From: Salinibacterium sp. M195
Lineage (GTDB): Bacteria > Actinomycetota > Actinomycetes > Actinomycetales > Microbacteriaceae
Reading direction: 5' to 3'
DNA: 64,000 bases
Assembly (NCBI RefSeq): GCF_019443965.1
Contig: NZ_CP040814.1
Coordinates: forward strand, 1,674,001-1,738,000
Of this stretch, positions 42,976-51,563 are shown piece after piece. The first letter of the stretch is position 1, and every line of letters begins with the position of its first letter. The notes beneath the pieces are model-generated. The model did no database searches. It saw nothing but the letters and a program-made list of their open reading frames with translations, and was not told where the DNA came from. Made by a program: the position numbers and the translations under genes.

Positions 42976-43566
42976 GTGGAAGAGTTTGAGCAAGCGAGAC
43001 GTGCCCGATTGCGGCTACGTGTTGGGGCAGTCGTTGTACTCGTCTTGGTCGCTCTTGGCTGCGCAGTGCTGGCGACGGCGCTTACCGCGCGGCCAGAACC
43101 TACCGAGATTTCTCGGGCCGAGCCTGGGGAGAACGGCGTCGAAGCCTCGTTTGGGGCTCCGCCGGTTTTCGTTCACGTCACGGGAGCAGTTGTTCGGCCC
43201 GGCCTTTTCGAACTCGCGGACGGTTCCCGCGTTATCGACGCCATTGCGGCTGCCGGGGGATTTACCGCTACGGCCAATCGCGATGAGCTCAACCTCGCTC
43301 GGCTCCTGACCGATGGCGAACAGTTTGCTGTGCCCGTAGAGGGCGAACAGTCGGCGGATGCTGCAGCATCCGATTCGCGTGTGAACTTGAACACGGCAGA
43401 TGCCGCAGCGCTCGACACCCTGCCTCGGGTCGGTCCGGCTATGGCGGCACGCATCTTGGCGTGGCGAGACGCCAACGGACGATTTGCCAGCATTGACGAC
43501 CTGCGAAGTGTTTCGGGTATCGGCGACAAAACCTTCGAGGGGCTTCGCGAGTTGATTACCGTATGA
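42976..43566 (+). CDS. comEA: Competence DNA-binding protein ComEA
   Basis: A 196-residue membrane-anchored DNA receptor. A single TM helix (about 15-35, RVGAVVVLVLVALGCAVLAT) is followed by a SLBB domain (VFVHVTGAVVRPGLFELADG) and a C-terminal helix-hairpin-helix pair (VNLNTADAAALDTLPRVGPA, DLRSVSGIGDKTFEGLREL) that binds double-stranded DNA. GTG 42976 is chosen over the in-frame TTG at 42970 on promoter spacing. The stop overlaps comEC by four bases (ATGA). Confidence 0.94.
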   Translation: MEEFEQARRARLRLRVGAVVVLVLVALGCAVLATALTARPEPTEISRAEPGENGVEASFGAPPVFVHVTGAVVRPGLFELADGSRVIDAIAAAGGFTATANRDELNLARLLTDGEQFAVPVEGEQSADAAASDSRVNLNTADAAALDTLPRVGPAMAARILAWRDANGRFASIDDLRSVSGIGDKTFEGLRELITV

Positions 43567-45908
43567 GTCTCGATCTGCGGCTGAGCATCCCGGTTGCGCT
43601 TGCTTGGCTAGTTGCGGTGGTTCTGATTGGCGTTCCGCAGTGGGCGTTGGCCAGCACTCTAGCGTTGTGGCTGGCTGCGGGAATCGCCACAGCCTCAGCG
43701 CTCGTCTCGCGCCGGCGGCTGCTCACTAGCGTCGCTCTCGCGTGTGCGCTGGCAGCCCTCTGCTCGACTTCTGTCGCGATCCACGCGGATGCTCGTCAGC
43801 CTCAATCGCTGAGCGATCTTGCTGCTCGTCACAGCCAGGTCGAGGTGTGGGGAACGACGACCTCGGCGGCAAGCGCAGAGGCTGAGTACTTTCACGCGCA
43901 ACTCACCGCAGTTGTTGTCGAAGGGAAAACGGTGCCGCTGAGTTCCCCGGCACTGGTATTTCGAGAGAGCGATCGTTTCAGTGAAGACAGCGCATCGCAG
44001 CCGCCCCAGAATCCGGAATGGGGGATCGGAGTCGCTTTCTCGGTTACCGCAACGCTGACGGCAACGGAGCCGGGTGACGGCAGAGCAGTGCTGGTGTTTT
44101 CTTCGGAAGAACCGCAATGGCGTGCCGACCCGAACGGTGGTCTCGAGTGGGCGAACCACTTGCGGCGCACCTTTGCTGCAGCAGCCGAGATCCTTCCCGG
44201 CGGTGGCGGGCAACTAATCGGTGGGCTTGCGATCGGAGACACTGCAGCGGTAAGCGAGGAACTTGACGCGGCTATGAAGACGAGCTCGTTGAGTCACCTC
44301 ACAGCGGTTTCGGGCGCCAACTGCGCCATTGTGGTGGGGCTGATCATGGCTCTCGGCGGCCGAATCGGCGTTCATCGTGCACTGCGGATTGCGCTCTCTG
44401 TGCTTGTGCTTCTCGCCTTTGTTGTGCTCGTCACCCCTGACCCCAGCGTTCTTCGGGCGGCGCTGATGGCGACTCTGGTGCTCATCGCGTTGGCAAGTGG
44501 GCGACCGATCCGCGGTATGGCGGTGCTCTCTCTTGCCGCAATCAGCCTCCTCGTGTTCGATCCTTGGCTGGCCCGCAACTTCGCGTTTGCGCTCTCCGTG
44601 TTCGCGACGGCTGGCCTCTTGCTCTTTGCGGAACCGCTAGCTCAATTTTTGGGGCGCTGGCTGCCGCGGTGGTTATCGCTAGTGATTGCGGTGCCTCTCG
44701 CGGCTCAGCTTGCGTGCCAGCCGATCCTGCTCTTGCTTCAACCCACGTTGCCCACCTATGGGGTGGTGGCGAATGTCCTTGCGGCGCCAGCGGCCCCGGT
44801 AGCCACTGTCGTTGGTTTAGCGGCCTGTGTGGCGCTATCGGTGTTCCCTCCGCTCGGCTTGGCGTTGTTGTGGATCGCCTGGTTGCCGTCTGCATGGGTG
44901 GCCGCCGTAGCCACGTTCTTTTCTGACGCGCCTGGTGCACGCATTCCTTGGTGGGAGGGGTGGATCGGAGTTGTCGCGCTTAGTGCGCTCACCGTGGTGC
45001 TGCTGGCTGCGCTCGTCATGAGAGGCCGCTGGCGCTGCCGCGCCATCACCACGCTTCTCATCGTTGCGACGGTCGTAGCCGCATCCGCCGCTGGCCTCGG
45101 CGTGAGTGCCGCTCTCTCGTGGCCGAGGGATTGGCAGTTCGCGCAGTGCGATGTCGGTCAAGGTGACGCTGTCGTTCTGCGCAGCGGTAAAGAAATCGCC
45201 CTCATCGATACCGGTCCTGATCCTGATCGACTCGACAAGTGTCTTGCACGCTTAGACATTGACCGAATCGACCTTTTGGTGCTTACGCACTTCGACCACG
45301 ATCATGTGGGCGGCACCGAGGCGGTGGTCGGCCGAGTGGACACTGTGTTGGTAGGTCCGACCGGGTCTGCCAAAGATGAGGCGGTGATCGAAGTGCTTGC
45401 GGCGGCTGGGGCTCAGGTGCTTCCGACAAGCACGGGAGATCGCGGAGAGCTCGGCGAGTTGAGATGGAGCGTGTTGTGGCCTGGCGAGCGGCTTTCCGGC
45501 ATCGATCCGGGCAACGATGCGAGTCTCGTCGTGGAGTTTTTGCCGCGACCAGACTGCATGCAGCAATGCCTCAGCTCAGTATTTTTGGGTGACCTAGGTG
45601 AGAGTGCGCAAGCGCGGCTCGTAGGTGAACGCCGACTCTCGCGAGTGGATGTCGTCAAAGTAAGTCATCACGGTTCTGCCGACCAATACGCGCCGCTCTA
45701 TGTCGCTGTCAGCGCCACGCTGGGATTGGTGGGGGTCGGTGAAGAGAACGGTTACGGGCATCCCACCGCTGAAGCCCTCGACATGCTTGCGGAGGCGGGG
45801 ATCTCGATCGCGCGAAGCGACACAGACGGATTGGTTTTAGTGTCGCCAACGTTGCGACCCGGCGCAGTCTCGTTGTGGTCGGAACGGCGCGTCAGTGCGC
45901 AAGGATAG
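43563..45908 (+). CDS. comEC: DNA uptake channel protein ComEC/Rec2
   Basis: A 781-residue polytopic protein. An N-terminal OB-like region, the central competence domain (LTAVSGANCAIVVGLI is the conserved SGxNxxI-type motif) with about ten helices, and a C-terminal metallo-beta-lactamase-like domain: VGQGDAVVLRSG, LTHFDHDHVGG (HxxDxH-like metal site), VKVSHHGSADQ. It carries single-stranded DNA across the membrane in natural transformation, with ComEA as receptor. The MBL metal residues look intact. No pilus genes are in the window. Confidence 0.95.
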   Translation: MSLDLRLSIPVALAWLVAVVLIGVPQWALASTLALWLAAGIATASALVSRRRLLTSVALACALAALCSTSVAIHADARQPQSLSDLAARHSQVEVWGTTTSAASAEAEYFHAQLTAVVVEGKTVPLSSPALVFRESDRFSEDSASQPPQNPEWGIGVAFSVTATLTATEPGDGRAVLVFSSEEPQWRADPNGGLEWANHLRRTFAAAAEILPGGGGQLIGGLAIGDTAAVSEELDAAMKTSSLSHLTAVSGANCAIVVGLIMALGGRIGVHRALRIALSVLVLLAFVVLVTPDPSVLRAALMATLVLIALASGRPIRGMAVLSLAAISLLVFDPWLARNFAFALSVFATAGLLLFAEPLAQFLGRWLPRWLSLVIAVPLAAQLACQPILLLLQPTLPTYGVVANVLAAPAAPVATVVGLAACVALSVFPPLGLALLWIAWLPSAWVAAVATFFSDAPGARIPWWEGWIGVVALSALTVVLLAALVMRGRWRCRAITTLLIVATVVAASAAGLGVSAALSWPRDWQFAQCDVGQGDAVVLRSGKEIALIDTGPDPDRLDKCLARLDIDRIDLLVLTHFDHDHVGGTEAVVGRVDTVLVGPTGSAKDEAVIEVLAAAGAQVLPTSTGDRGELGELRWSVLWPGERLSGIDPGNDASLVVEFLPRPDCMQQCLSSVFLGDLGESAQARLVGERRLSRVDVVKVSHHGSADQYAPLYVAVSATLGLVGVGEENGYGHPTAEALDMLAEAGISIARSDTDGLVLVSPTLRPGAVSLWSERRVSAQG

Positions 45909-45939
45909 GCTTGAGTAGCAGTTCTATGTGAGGAGTCTC

Positions 45940-46968
45940 GTGGCCGTTAAACCCCCAGCACGATCGGCGACAAAGTCGAAGGTCGCTATTCCACAGTTGA
46001 CGTGGAACAAGGTGCGTCCGGCTCCCATTGTGTTGGTCAGTGGCACCGAAGGGTTCCTCGCTGACCGCGCGATTCGACTGTTGCGCGACACCCTGAAAGT
46101 AGAAGATCCCAGTCTCGAAGTGAGCGATCTCGAGGCGGATCAGTATTCTCCAGGAGAACTCATCAGCTTGGCGAGCCCGTCGCTTTTCAGCGAGCCGCGG
46201 ATGATCCGGGTGACCAACGTTGAAAAGTGCACCGATGCTTTCATCACTGAGACCATCAAATATTTGGATGCGCCCGCCGAAGACACCTACGTGGTGCTGC
46301 GTCATGCCGGGGGAGTCAGGGGCAAAAAGCTGCTTGACGCGATTCGTTCTGGCGCCGGTGGCGGCATTGAAATCACGTGTCTCGATCTCAAGAAGGACGC
46401 CGAAAAGTACGACTTCGCGGCAGCGGAATTCGCCACCAAGCGCAGGCGGGTGACTCCAGGAGCTCTCCGCACGCTCGTCTCCGCATTCTCGGCCGATCTT
46501 GCTGAACTCGCCGCGGCGTGCCAACAACTCATCGCTGACGATGCCGATGAGATCAACGAGTCAACTGTTGCCCGCTACTATTCGGGGCGCGTAGAAACCA
46601 GTGCATTCAAGGTTGCTGACTCAGCAATCGCTGGGCGCTCCGGCGAAGCCCTCGTCCTATTACGCCATGCACTGGCTTCGGGTGCAGATCCGGTGCCGAT
46701 CGTTGCCGCGTTTGCTTCGAAGCTGCGCACGATGGCGAAACTCTCCGGCGGTTCGATGTCATCGGGACAAGCCGCGAAAACGTTTGGTATGGCGCCGTGG
46801 CAGGCCGAGCGGGCGATGAAAGATTTGCGAGGCTGGAGTGATGCCGGGCTCGGCTCCGCGATTGAGGCGATCGCCGACACGGATGCTCAAGTGAAAGGTT
46901 TGGGGCGCGACCCCGTTTTCGCCCTAGAACGCATGATCTCAATTGTGGCGGCTCGCGGCAACTACTAG
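45940..46968 (+). CDS. holA: DNA polymerase III subunit delta
   Basis: A 342-residue clamp-loader subunit that opens the sliding clamp. It has the AAA+-like layout: VLVSGTEGFLADRAI at the start, PSLFSEPRMIRVTNVEK (the clamp-contacting helix region), RVTPGALRTLVSAFSADLAE and the C-terminal collar domain DPVPIVAAFASKLRTM, with GRDPVFALERMI near the end. GTG 45940 is preferred (AGGAG four bases upstream) over the in-frame GTG at 45928. A bidirectional terminator separates it from rpsT. Confidence 0.93.
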   Translation: MAVKPPARSATKSKVAIPQLTWNKVRPAPIVLVSGTEGFLADRAIRLLRDTLKVEDPSLEVSDLEADQYSPGELISLASPSLFSEPRMIRVTNVEKCTDAFITETIKYLDAPAEDTYVVLRHAGGVRGKKLLDAIRSGAGGGIEITCLDLKKDAEKYDFAAAEFATKRRRVTPGALRTLVSAFSADLAELAAACQQLIADDADEINESTVARYYSGRVETSAFKVADSAIAGRSGEALVLLRHALASGADPVPIVAAFASKLRTMAKLSGGSMSSGQAAKTFGMAPWQAERAMKDLRGWSDAGLGSAIEAIADTDAQVKGLGRDPVFALERMISIVAARGNY

Positions 46969-46982
46969 TCAACGGCTTAACG

Positions 46983-47022
46983 ACAAAAGCCTCCAGCCGC
47001 GAACGGTGGAGGCTTTTGTTGT
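46983..47022. terminator. Bidirectional intrinsic terminator between holA and rpsT
   Basis: A 12-bp perfect stem (CAAAAGCCTCCA / TGGAGGCTTTTG, 11-base loop) flanked by A- and T-runs on both sides, so it serves both convergent genes. Confidence 0.9.
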
Positions 47023-47049
47023 GTTCGGCGGTGTGCCGATCAGAGGTCT

Positions 47050-47310
47050 TTAGAGTGCTGCGACCTGCTTGGCGATGGCCGACTTGCGGTTCGCTGCCTG
47101 GTTCTTGTGCAGGACGCCCTTGCCGGCTGCCTTGTCGAGCGACTTGGCGGCAACCTTCAGGCTCGTGAGAGCGGCGTCTTTGTCGCCAGACTTGATCGCT
47201 GCGCGTGTTGCGCGGATAGCGGTCTTGACCTGGCTCCTGACCTGACGGTTGCGGTCTTGGGACTTCTTGTTGGTGCCGATGCGCTTGATCTGCGACTTAA
47301 TATTTGCCAC
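47050..47310 (-). CDS. rpsT: 30S ribosomal protein S20
   Basis: An 86-residue ribosomal protein of the usual size, all-helical and basic: [30 protein letters not shown] and the C-terminal [18 protein letters not shown] 47310 gives the canonical N-terminus. Upstream on the minus strand lies a 450-base region with a possible -10 box (TATAGT, near 47413-47418) and two copies of a hairpin-rich repeat. Confidence 0.97.
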   Translation of the reverse strand: MANIKSQIKRIGTNKKSQDRNRQVRSQVKTAIRATRAAIKSGDKDAALTSLKVAAKSLDKAAGKGVLHKNQAANRKSAIAKQVAAL

Positions 47311-47448
47311 GTGTATGTGCTTTCTTGTTTGTGGATCAGAGATGGTGGGCGGCCGTGGAAGAGAATCGGTGTTCTGATTCCCGGCCGCGATGCGCATACT
47401 GTTCGACAAAGAACTATATGCATAAGCCAACAGGCAACATTACCAGCG

Positions 47449-47584
47449 CGGTGGAGCTATGGCAATTGCAACGCAATTGCGCGACCCCAGCGCCGAACAA
47501 ACTTGTTTGTTCGGTTCCGGTGGAGCTATGGCAATTGCAACGCAATTGCGCGACCCCAGCGCCGAACAAACTTGTTTGTTCGGT
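47449..47584. repeat. Tandem duplication of a 69-bp hairpin-rich unit
   Basis: Two copies identical over 67 bases, period 69. Each unit contains three inverted repeats in a row: GCAATTGC-AAC-GCAATTGC, GCGC-N7-GCGC, and CCGAACAAAC-TT-GTTTGTTCGG. A 56-codon frame beginning at ATG 47459 (MAIATQLRDPSAEQ twice) spans both copies but has only a badly spaced GGAG before it. No other copy of the unit occurs in the window. REP/MITE-like mobile unit, regulatory array or short RNA remain open. Confidence 0.85.
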
Positions 47585-47748
47585 CGGGCGGGATTCAGCT
47601 GTCTTGCCTGCCTTACCTTTCAAGAATAGTGCAGCACGTATCGTCCTGCCGGCGTGCCACGCCCTGCGTTCATTCCTCGGCGTTCGAGCGCGTGTTTCCC
47701 GCCGTGCTTCCGGGGGTTATCCCGATTCCTCGGCTGGTTCTGTTTTTC

Positions 47749-47754
47749 TATTCT
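47749..47754 (+). promoter_or_regulatory. -10 hexamer TATTCT for the DUF4190 gene
   Basis: TATTCT is 6 bases before ATG 47761. Confidence 0.5.
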
Positions 47755-47760
47755 CGAAGC

Positions 47761-48189
47761 ATGACTTCTTCAACTGTTTCTGATTCTGTTCCCGATTCTT
47801 CCGTAGTGGTTCTCGAGCGATCTGACCACGATGGCCAGGCTTCGGAGGCAACTACCGAGCACCCCGAGCATCCCGAGCACGCTGAGGGAGGTTCGCCCTC
47901 ATCCGCGGACTTCGCCGCTGCATCTTCGTCATCCACGCGACGTCCTTCTCGTACGATGAGCATTCTGGCGCTGAGTTTGGGCATCGCGTCGTTCTTTTTT
48001 GCGCAGAGCGTTGTTGTGCCGCTGGCCGCTATCCTCTTGGGAGTGTTTGGCCTGCGCGATGAGCCAACGGGCCGAGCATTCTCGATCTGGGGCATCGTTT
48101 TGGCCTGTGTTGCCTCGTTCGGCTGGATCGTTATCTTGGCGGGAATTGCCCTGTTCGCACTGCCGATCATCCTCTTTGCTGGCTTCTAG
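47761..48189 (+). CDS. DUF4190-type small membrane protein
   Basis: A 142-residue protein. The first 60 residues are disordered, acidic and contain EHPEHPEHAEGG; the C-terminal 80 residues have two or three hydrophobic segments in the DUF4190 pattern (ILALSLGIASFFFAQSVVVP, LAAILLGVFGLRDE, GRAFSIWGIVLACVASFGWI). Function unknown. ATG 47761 is supported by the hexamer six bases upstream; the frame stays open 5' through the repeat region, which I regard as non-coding. Confidence 0.8.
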   Translation: MTSSTVSDSVPDSSVVVLERSDHDGQASEATTEHPEHPEHAEGGSPSSADFAAASSSSTRRPSRTMSILALSLGIASFFFAQSVVVPLAAILLGVFGLRDEPTGRAFSIWGIVLACVASFGWIVILAGIALFALPIILFAGF

Positions 48190-48290
48190 GCGCGTCGTTA
48201 GCGTTCCTCGACCAGTCTTTGGTGGCGCCCCGGCCTGTCGTTTAGGTCGGGTGCGCGCAGGATCGTCGGCTTCATGGGAGAATTGGGCGG

Positions 48291-50159
48291 ATGTCTCCTC
48301 GCGCCTCTTACACACTTGAGCCTGCTTCGACCGATCCTGCGTTTATCCGCAACTTTTGCATCATTGCGCATATCGATCACGGCAAGTCCACCCTCGCTGA
48401 CCGCATGCTTTCGGTCACGGGGGTTGTTAGCGACCGCAATATGCGGGCGCAGTACCTCGACCGCATGGATATTGAGCGTGAGCGCGGCATCACCATCAAA
48501 AGCCAGGCAGTACGCATGCCCTGGTCGCTTACCGACGAAAACGGTAAAGAGCAGGCCTACGCGCTCAACATGATTGACACCCCAGGCCACGTTGACTTCA
48601 GTTATGAGGTTTCGCGTTCGCTGGCAGCCTGTGAGGGTGCAATCCTCTTGGTCGATGCGGCCCAGGGCATCGAGGCTCAGACTCTCGCCAACCTGTACTT
48701 GGCGATGGAGAACGACCTGACGATCATCCCGGTGCTCAACAAGATCGACCTGCCGGCGGCTGATCCTGACAAGTACGCCGAAGAAATCGCTGGCCTCATC
48801 GGTTGCGATCCCTCTACAGTGCTTCGCGTTTCCGGCAAGACCGGCATCGGCGTTCCCGAGCTTCTCGACGAAGCAACGCGCCTCATCCCGGCTCCCGTCG
48901 GTGACCCAACCGCTCCTGCCCGTGCCATGATTTTCGACTCGGTCTACGACGCGTACCGTGGCGTCATCACGTATGTCCGCATGATCGACGGCAAGATGGC
49001 ACCGCGCGAGAAAGTCATGATGATGTCGACGAAGTCGGCCCATGAGTTGCTCGAGATCGGCGTGAGTTCGCCAGAACCGACCCCGACGAAGGGTCTCGGC
49101 GTTGGTGAGGTTGGATATCTCATTACCGGTGTGAAGGATGTTCGACTGAGCAAGGTCGGCGACACGGTCACCAACTTTGCCAAGCCGTCGACACAGCCGC
49201 TCAAGGGTTACTCCGAGCCGAAACCGATGGTCTTCTCGGGGCTCTACCCGATCGATGGTTCCGATTATCCGGTGCTGCGCGAGGCTCTCGACAAACTGAA
49301 GCTCTCGGATGCCGCTCTGGTCTACGAGCCGGAAACGTCAGTGGCGCTTGGTTTCGGTTTCCGTTGTGGGTTCTTGGGCCTGCTGCATTTGGAGATCGTG
49401 CGTGAGCGTCTCGAGCGCGAGTTCAATCTCGACATGATCGCTACGGCGCCATCGGTGATTTACGAAGTGATGGGTGACGACAAGAAGTTCACCACCGTGA
49501 CGAACCCGAGCGAGTTCCCTGGTGGCAAGATCGGTAGTGTGAGCGAACCGATGGTGAAGGCATCCGTTCTTACGCCGAAGGATTTCGTCGGAACGGTGAT
49601 GGAACTCTGCCAGTCGCGCCGCGGAACCATGCAGGGCATGGAATATGTCGGAACCGACCGGGTGGAGCTTCACTACACGATGCCACTCGGCGAGATTGTC
49701 TTCGACTTCTTTGATCACTTGAAGAGCCGAACGCAGGGCTATGCAAGCCTCGATTATGAGCCAAGCGGACATCAGGAAGCCGACCTCGTCAAGGTCGACA
49801 TCCTGTTGCAGGGTGAGGCTGTTGACGCGTTCAGCGCGATCGTGCACCGCGATAATTCGTATGCTTACGGCGTGCTGATGACCGAACGCTTGAAGAAACT
49901 GATTCCGCGTCAGCAGTTTGAGGTTCCCATTCAGGCAGCGATCGGGTCGAAGATCATCGCGCGCGAGTCGATTCGGGCCATGCGCAAAGACGTTCTTGCT
50001 AAGTGCTACGGCGGTGACATCAGCCGTAAGCGCAAGCTCCTCGAGAAGCAAAAAGAGGGCAAGAAGCGCATGAAGATGGTTGGCCGTGTTGAGGTTCCGC
50101 AGTCTGCGTTCATCGCAGCGCTGTCTGGTGAAGTCGAAGCCGGCAAAGAGAAGAAGTAG
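48291..50159 (+). CDS. lepA: Translation elongation factor 4
   Basis: A 622-residue ribosome-binding GTPase (EF4) that acts on stalled or mistranslocated ribosomes. G motifs are [10 protein letters not shown], the switch [17 protein letters not shown] and NKIDLPAAD. The C-terminal unique LepA domain contains [20 protein letters not shown] and the closing [20 protein letters not shown], then [20 protein letters not shown]. Length and domain order are standard. Confidence 0.98.
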   Translation: MSPRASYTLEPASTDPAFIRNFCIIAHIDHGKSTLADRMLSVTGVVSDRNMRAQYLDRMDIERERGITIKSQAVRMPWSLTDENGKEQAYALNMIDTPGHVDFSYEVSRSLAACEGAILLVDAAQGIEAQTLANLYLAMENDLTIIPVLNKIDLPAADPDKYAEEIAGLIGCDPSTVLRVSGKTGIGVPELLDEATRLIPAPVGDPTAPARAMIFDSVYDAYRGVITYVRMIDGKMAPREKVMMMSTKSAHELLEIGVSSPEPTPTKGLGVGEVGYLITGVKDVRLSKVGDTVTNFAKPSTQPLKGYSEPKPMVFSGLYPIDGSDYPVLREALDKLKLSDAALVYEPETSVALGFGFRCGFLGLLHLEIVRERLEREFNLDMIATAPSVIYEVMGDDKKFTTVTNPSEFPGGKIGSVSEPMVKASVLTPKDFVGTVMELCQSRRGTMQGMEYVGTDRVELHYTMPLGEIVFDFFDHLKSRTQGYASLDYEPSGHQEADLVKVDILLQGEAVDAFSAIVHRDNSYAYGVLMTERLKKLIPRQQFEVPIQAAIGSKIIARESIRAMRKDVLAKCYGGDISRKRKLLEKQKEGKKRMKMVGRVEVPQSAFIAALSGEVEAGKEKK

Positions 50160-50164
50160 ACGAA

Positions 50165-50758
50165 GTGGATGCCCGCACCTACCCCAATGCGCCCGTAACG
50201 TACGGCGCGGTCGGTGCCACGCGCGGCAGCACTTTTACCGTTCTTCCGCCGGAGGGCTTCCGCCGTGTCGAACGTAGCGCTCGGATTGGGCATGGGGATG
50301 AACGCTGGAATTTTGCACGCCAGCAGGTTCTGACGTGGGGCATCAAACGTCGCAGCGGATTTGGCGTGACGCTGCTGCCTCGTGACCCGCTCGGCAACTT
50401 GCTCGATCTGTCTCACGATAGTGATTCGCACCCTCAAGTTCGCCCCGGCGACACCATCGTCTTGTCGATCGGGCGTGGGCGGTTTACTGCACACGAGCCG
50501 GTGCGGGTTGTGTACGTCGTAGATCAGCCCAAGACCGCCGGGTTCGCGTACGGAACGCTAGAGGGGCATCCGCTGCGGGGTGAAGAGTCATTCATGATCG
50601 AACGCCGTGACGATAACTCTGTGTGGGTTACGGTCCGCTCGTTCTCGCGACCATCGTCAACGAAGTGGATGTTGCTGTCGCCTGCTTTGCGAATCTTGCA
50701 GTACATCGTGGTTGGCCGGTATTTGCGCGCGTTGGCTGGAGCAATTCCTTCGCACTAA
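50165..50758 (+). CDS. DUF1990 family protein
   Basis: A 197-residue protein matching the DUF1990 family (YndJ-like): GFRRVERSARIGHGDERWNF near residues 35-55, then VVYVVDQPKTAGFAYGTLEG and HPLRGEESFMIERRDDNSVW. It is beta-rich and soluble; biochemical role unknown. GTG 50165, 5 bases after the lepA stop, so it is probably read from the lepA message. Converges on the HAD gene. Confidence 0.85.
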   Translation: MDARTYPNAPVTYGAVGATRGSTFTVLPPEGFRRVERSARIGHGDERWNFARQQVLTWGIKRRSGFGVTLLPRDPLGNLLDLSHDSDSHPQVRPGDTIVLSIGRGRFTAHEPVRVVYVVDQPKTAGFAYGTLEGHPLRGEESFMIERRDDNSVWVTVRSFSRPSSTKWMLLSPALRILQYIVVGRYLRALAGAIPSH

Positions 50759-50787
50759 CTCGCCGCCGCACGCATTGCTAGCGGGTA

Positions 50788-51465
50788 TTATCTGCGCTGG
50801 CTGAGGGCGGCGATTGCTCCAAGCACGTCGTCGAGCCCCTGTACGAGATCGTCAACGACGAGCACGGCGCCGGTCTCACGGAGGTCAGCTACCGAAAAGG
50901 CACCGGTCGCAACGGCGATGAATGGTAACGAGGCTGAGTCGGCGGCGAGCCCATCATTGGGTGTATCGCCGACGATCACGTGGGTGCCTTCGCCGAGCAG
51001 CGGAGCAACGAGCGACGTGAGGTGGTGTCGATCGGGGGAACGATCGCCGAAAAACGAATAGTCCCAGTCGAAGTCATCGATTGAGTACCCGGCGGCGACG
51101 AGTTTGATCCGGGAGTGCTGAGGGCCGTTGCCGGTCAGGAGGGCGTTTGTCCACCCGCGCTTGGCGACTTCGTGGAGGGCGTTGTGACCCCCAACGACGG
51201 CTTCGCGAACGAACCCGCTGTCGTGGGCTGCTTGGGTGCGCGCATCGAGTTCGACGAGGATGTCGTCCAGCAGAGTGGCGGGGTGCCCATTGAGTTCCAG
51301 GAGTTGTGCCAACAGCTGACCCTCTGTCATGCCATGAGGGTTGGAGATGAAGTGAACTGGCGGTGCACCGGTGACGTGGGTAAAGGCGTCGCGATAGACC
51401 GTCGCGCCCTCCCGGGAGTTGCGGATGAGGGTGCCGTCAATGTCCCACAGGATATTCGTTTTCAC
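50788..51465 (-). CDS. HAD-superfamily hydrolase
   Basis: A 225-residue phosphatase-type enzyme: motif I WDIDGTLIRNS (DxDGT), motif II LLTGNGP (Thr), motif III lysine in SRIKLV and motif IV GDTPNDGLAADSA. The cap is the small helical one inserted after motif I, as in the PGP/GPH group. The substrate cannot be told. GTG 51465; divergent from the hemW gene. Confidence 0.9.
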   Translation of the reverse strand: MKTNILWDIDGTLIRNSREGATVYRDAFTHVTGAPPVHFISNPHGMTEGQLLAQLLELNGHPATLLDDILVELDARTQAAHDSGFVREAVVGGHNALHEVAKRGWTNALLTGNGPQHSRIKLVAAGYSIDDFDWDYSFFGDRSPDRHHLTSLVAPLLGEGTHVIVGDTPNDGLAADSASLPFIAVATGAFSVADLRETGAVLVVDDLVQGLDDVLGAIAALSQRR

Positions 51466-51563
51466 CGTTATATGCTCCCATGCGTAAGGTGCGACAATTG
51501 ACGAGTCGCCGCACGCGTATGTCGTGGCGCGCTCACATTTTCAGCAGCTTAGGGGACTCGTTC

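Larger units (their letters stand above)
47311..47760. other. 450-base intergenic region with tandem hairpin repeat
   Basis: Lies between the divergent rpsT and DUF4190 genes. It holds a possible rpsT -10 box (47413-47418, minus), two identical 67-base repeats (47449-47515 and 47518-47584) and the leaderless promoter of the plus-strand gene at 47749-47754. All three plus frames are nearly open across the repeats because the unit period is 69, so open frames here are not evidence for coding. Confidence 0.7.

Noticed and set aside
47304..47783. Long plus-strand frames running through the tandem repeat, including a frame joined to the DUF4190 gene
   Set aside because: The 69-base period keeps all frames open; the DUF4190 gene has its own leaderless start at 47761 and the extension shows no protein pattern.
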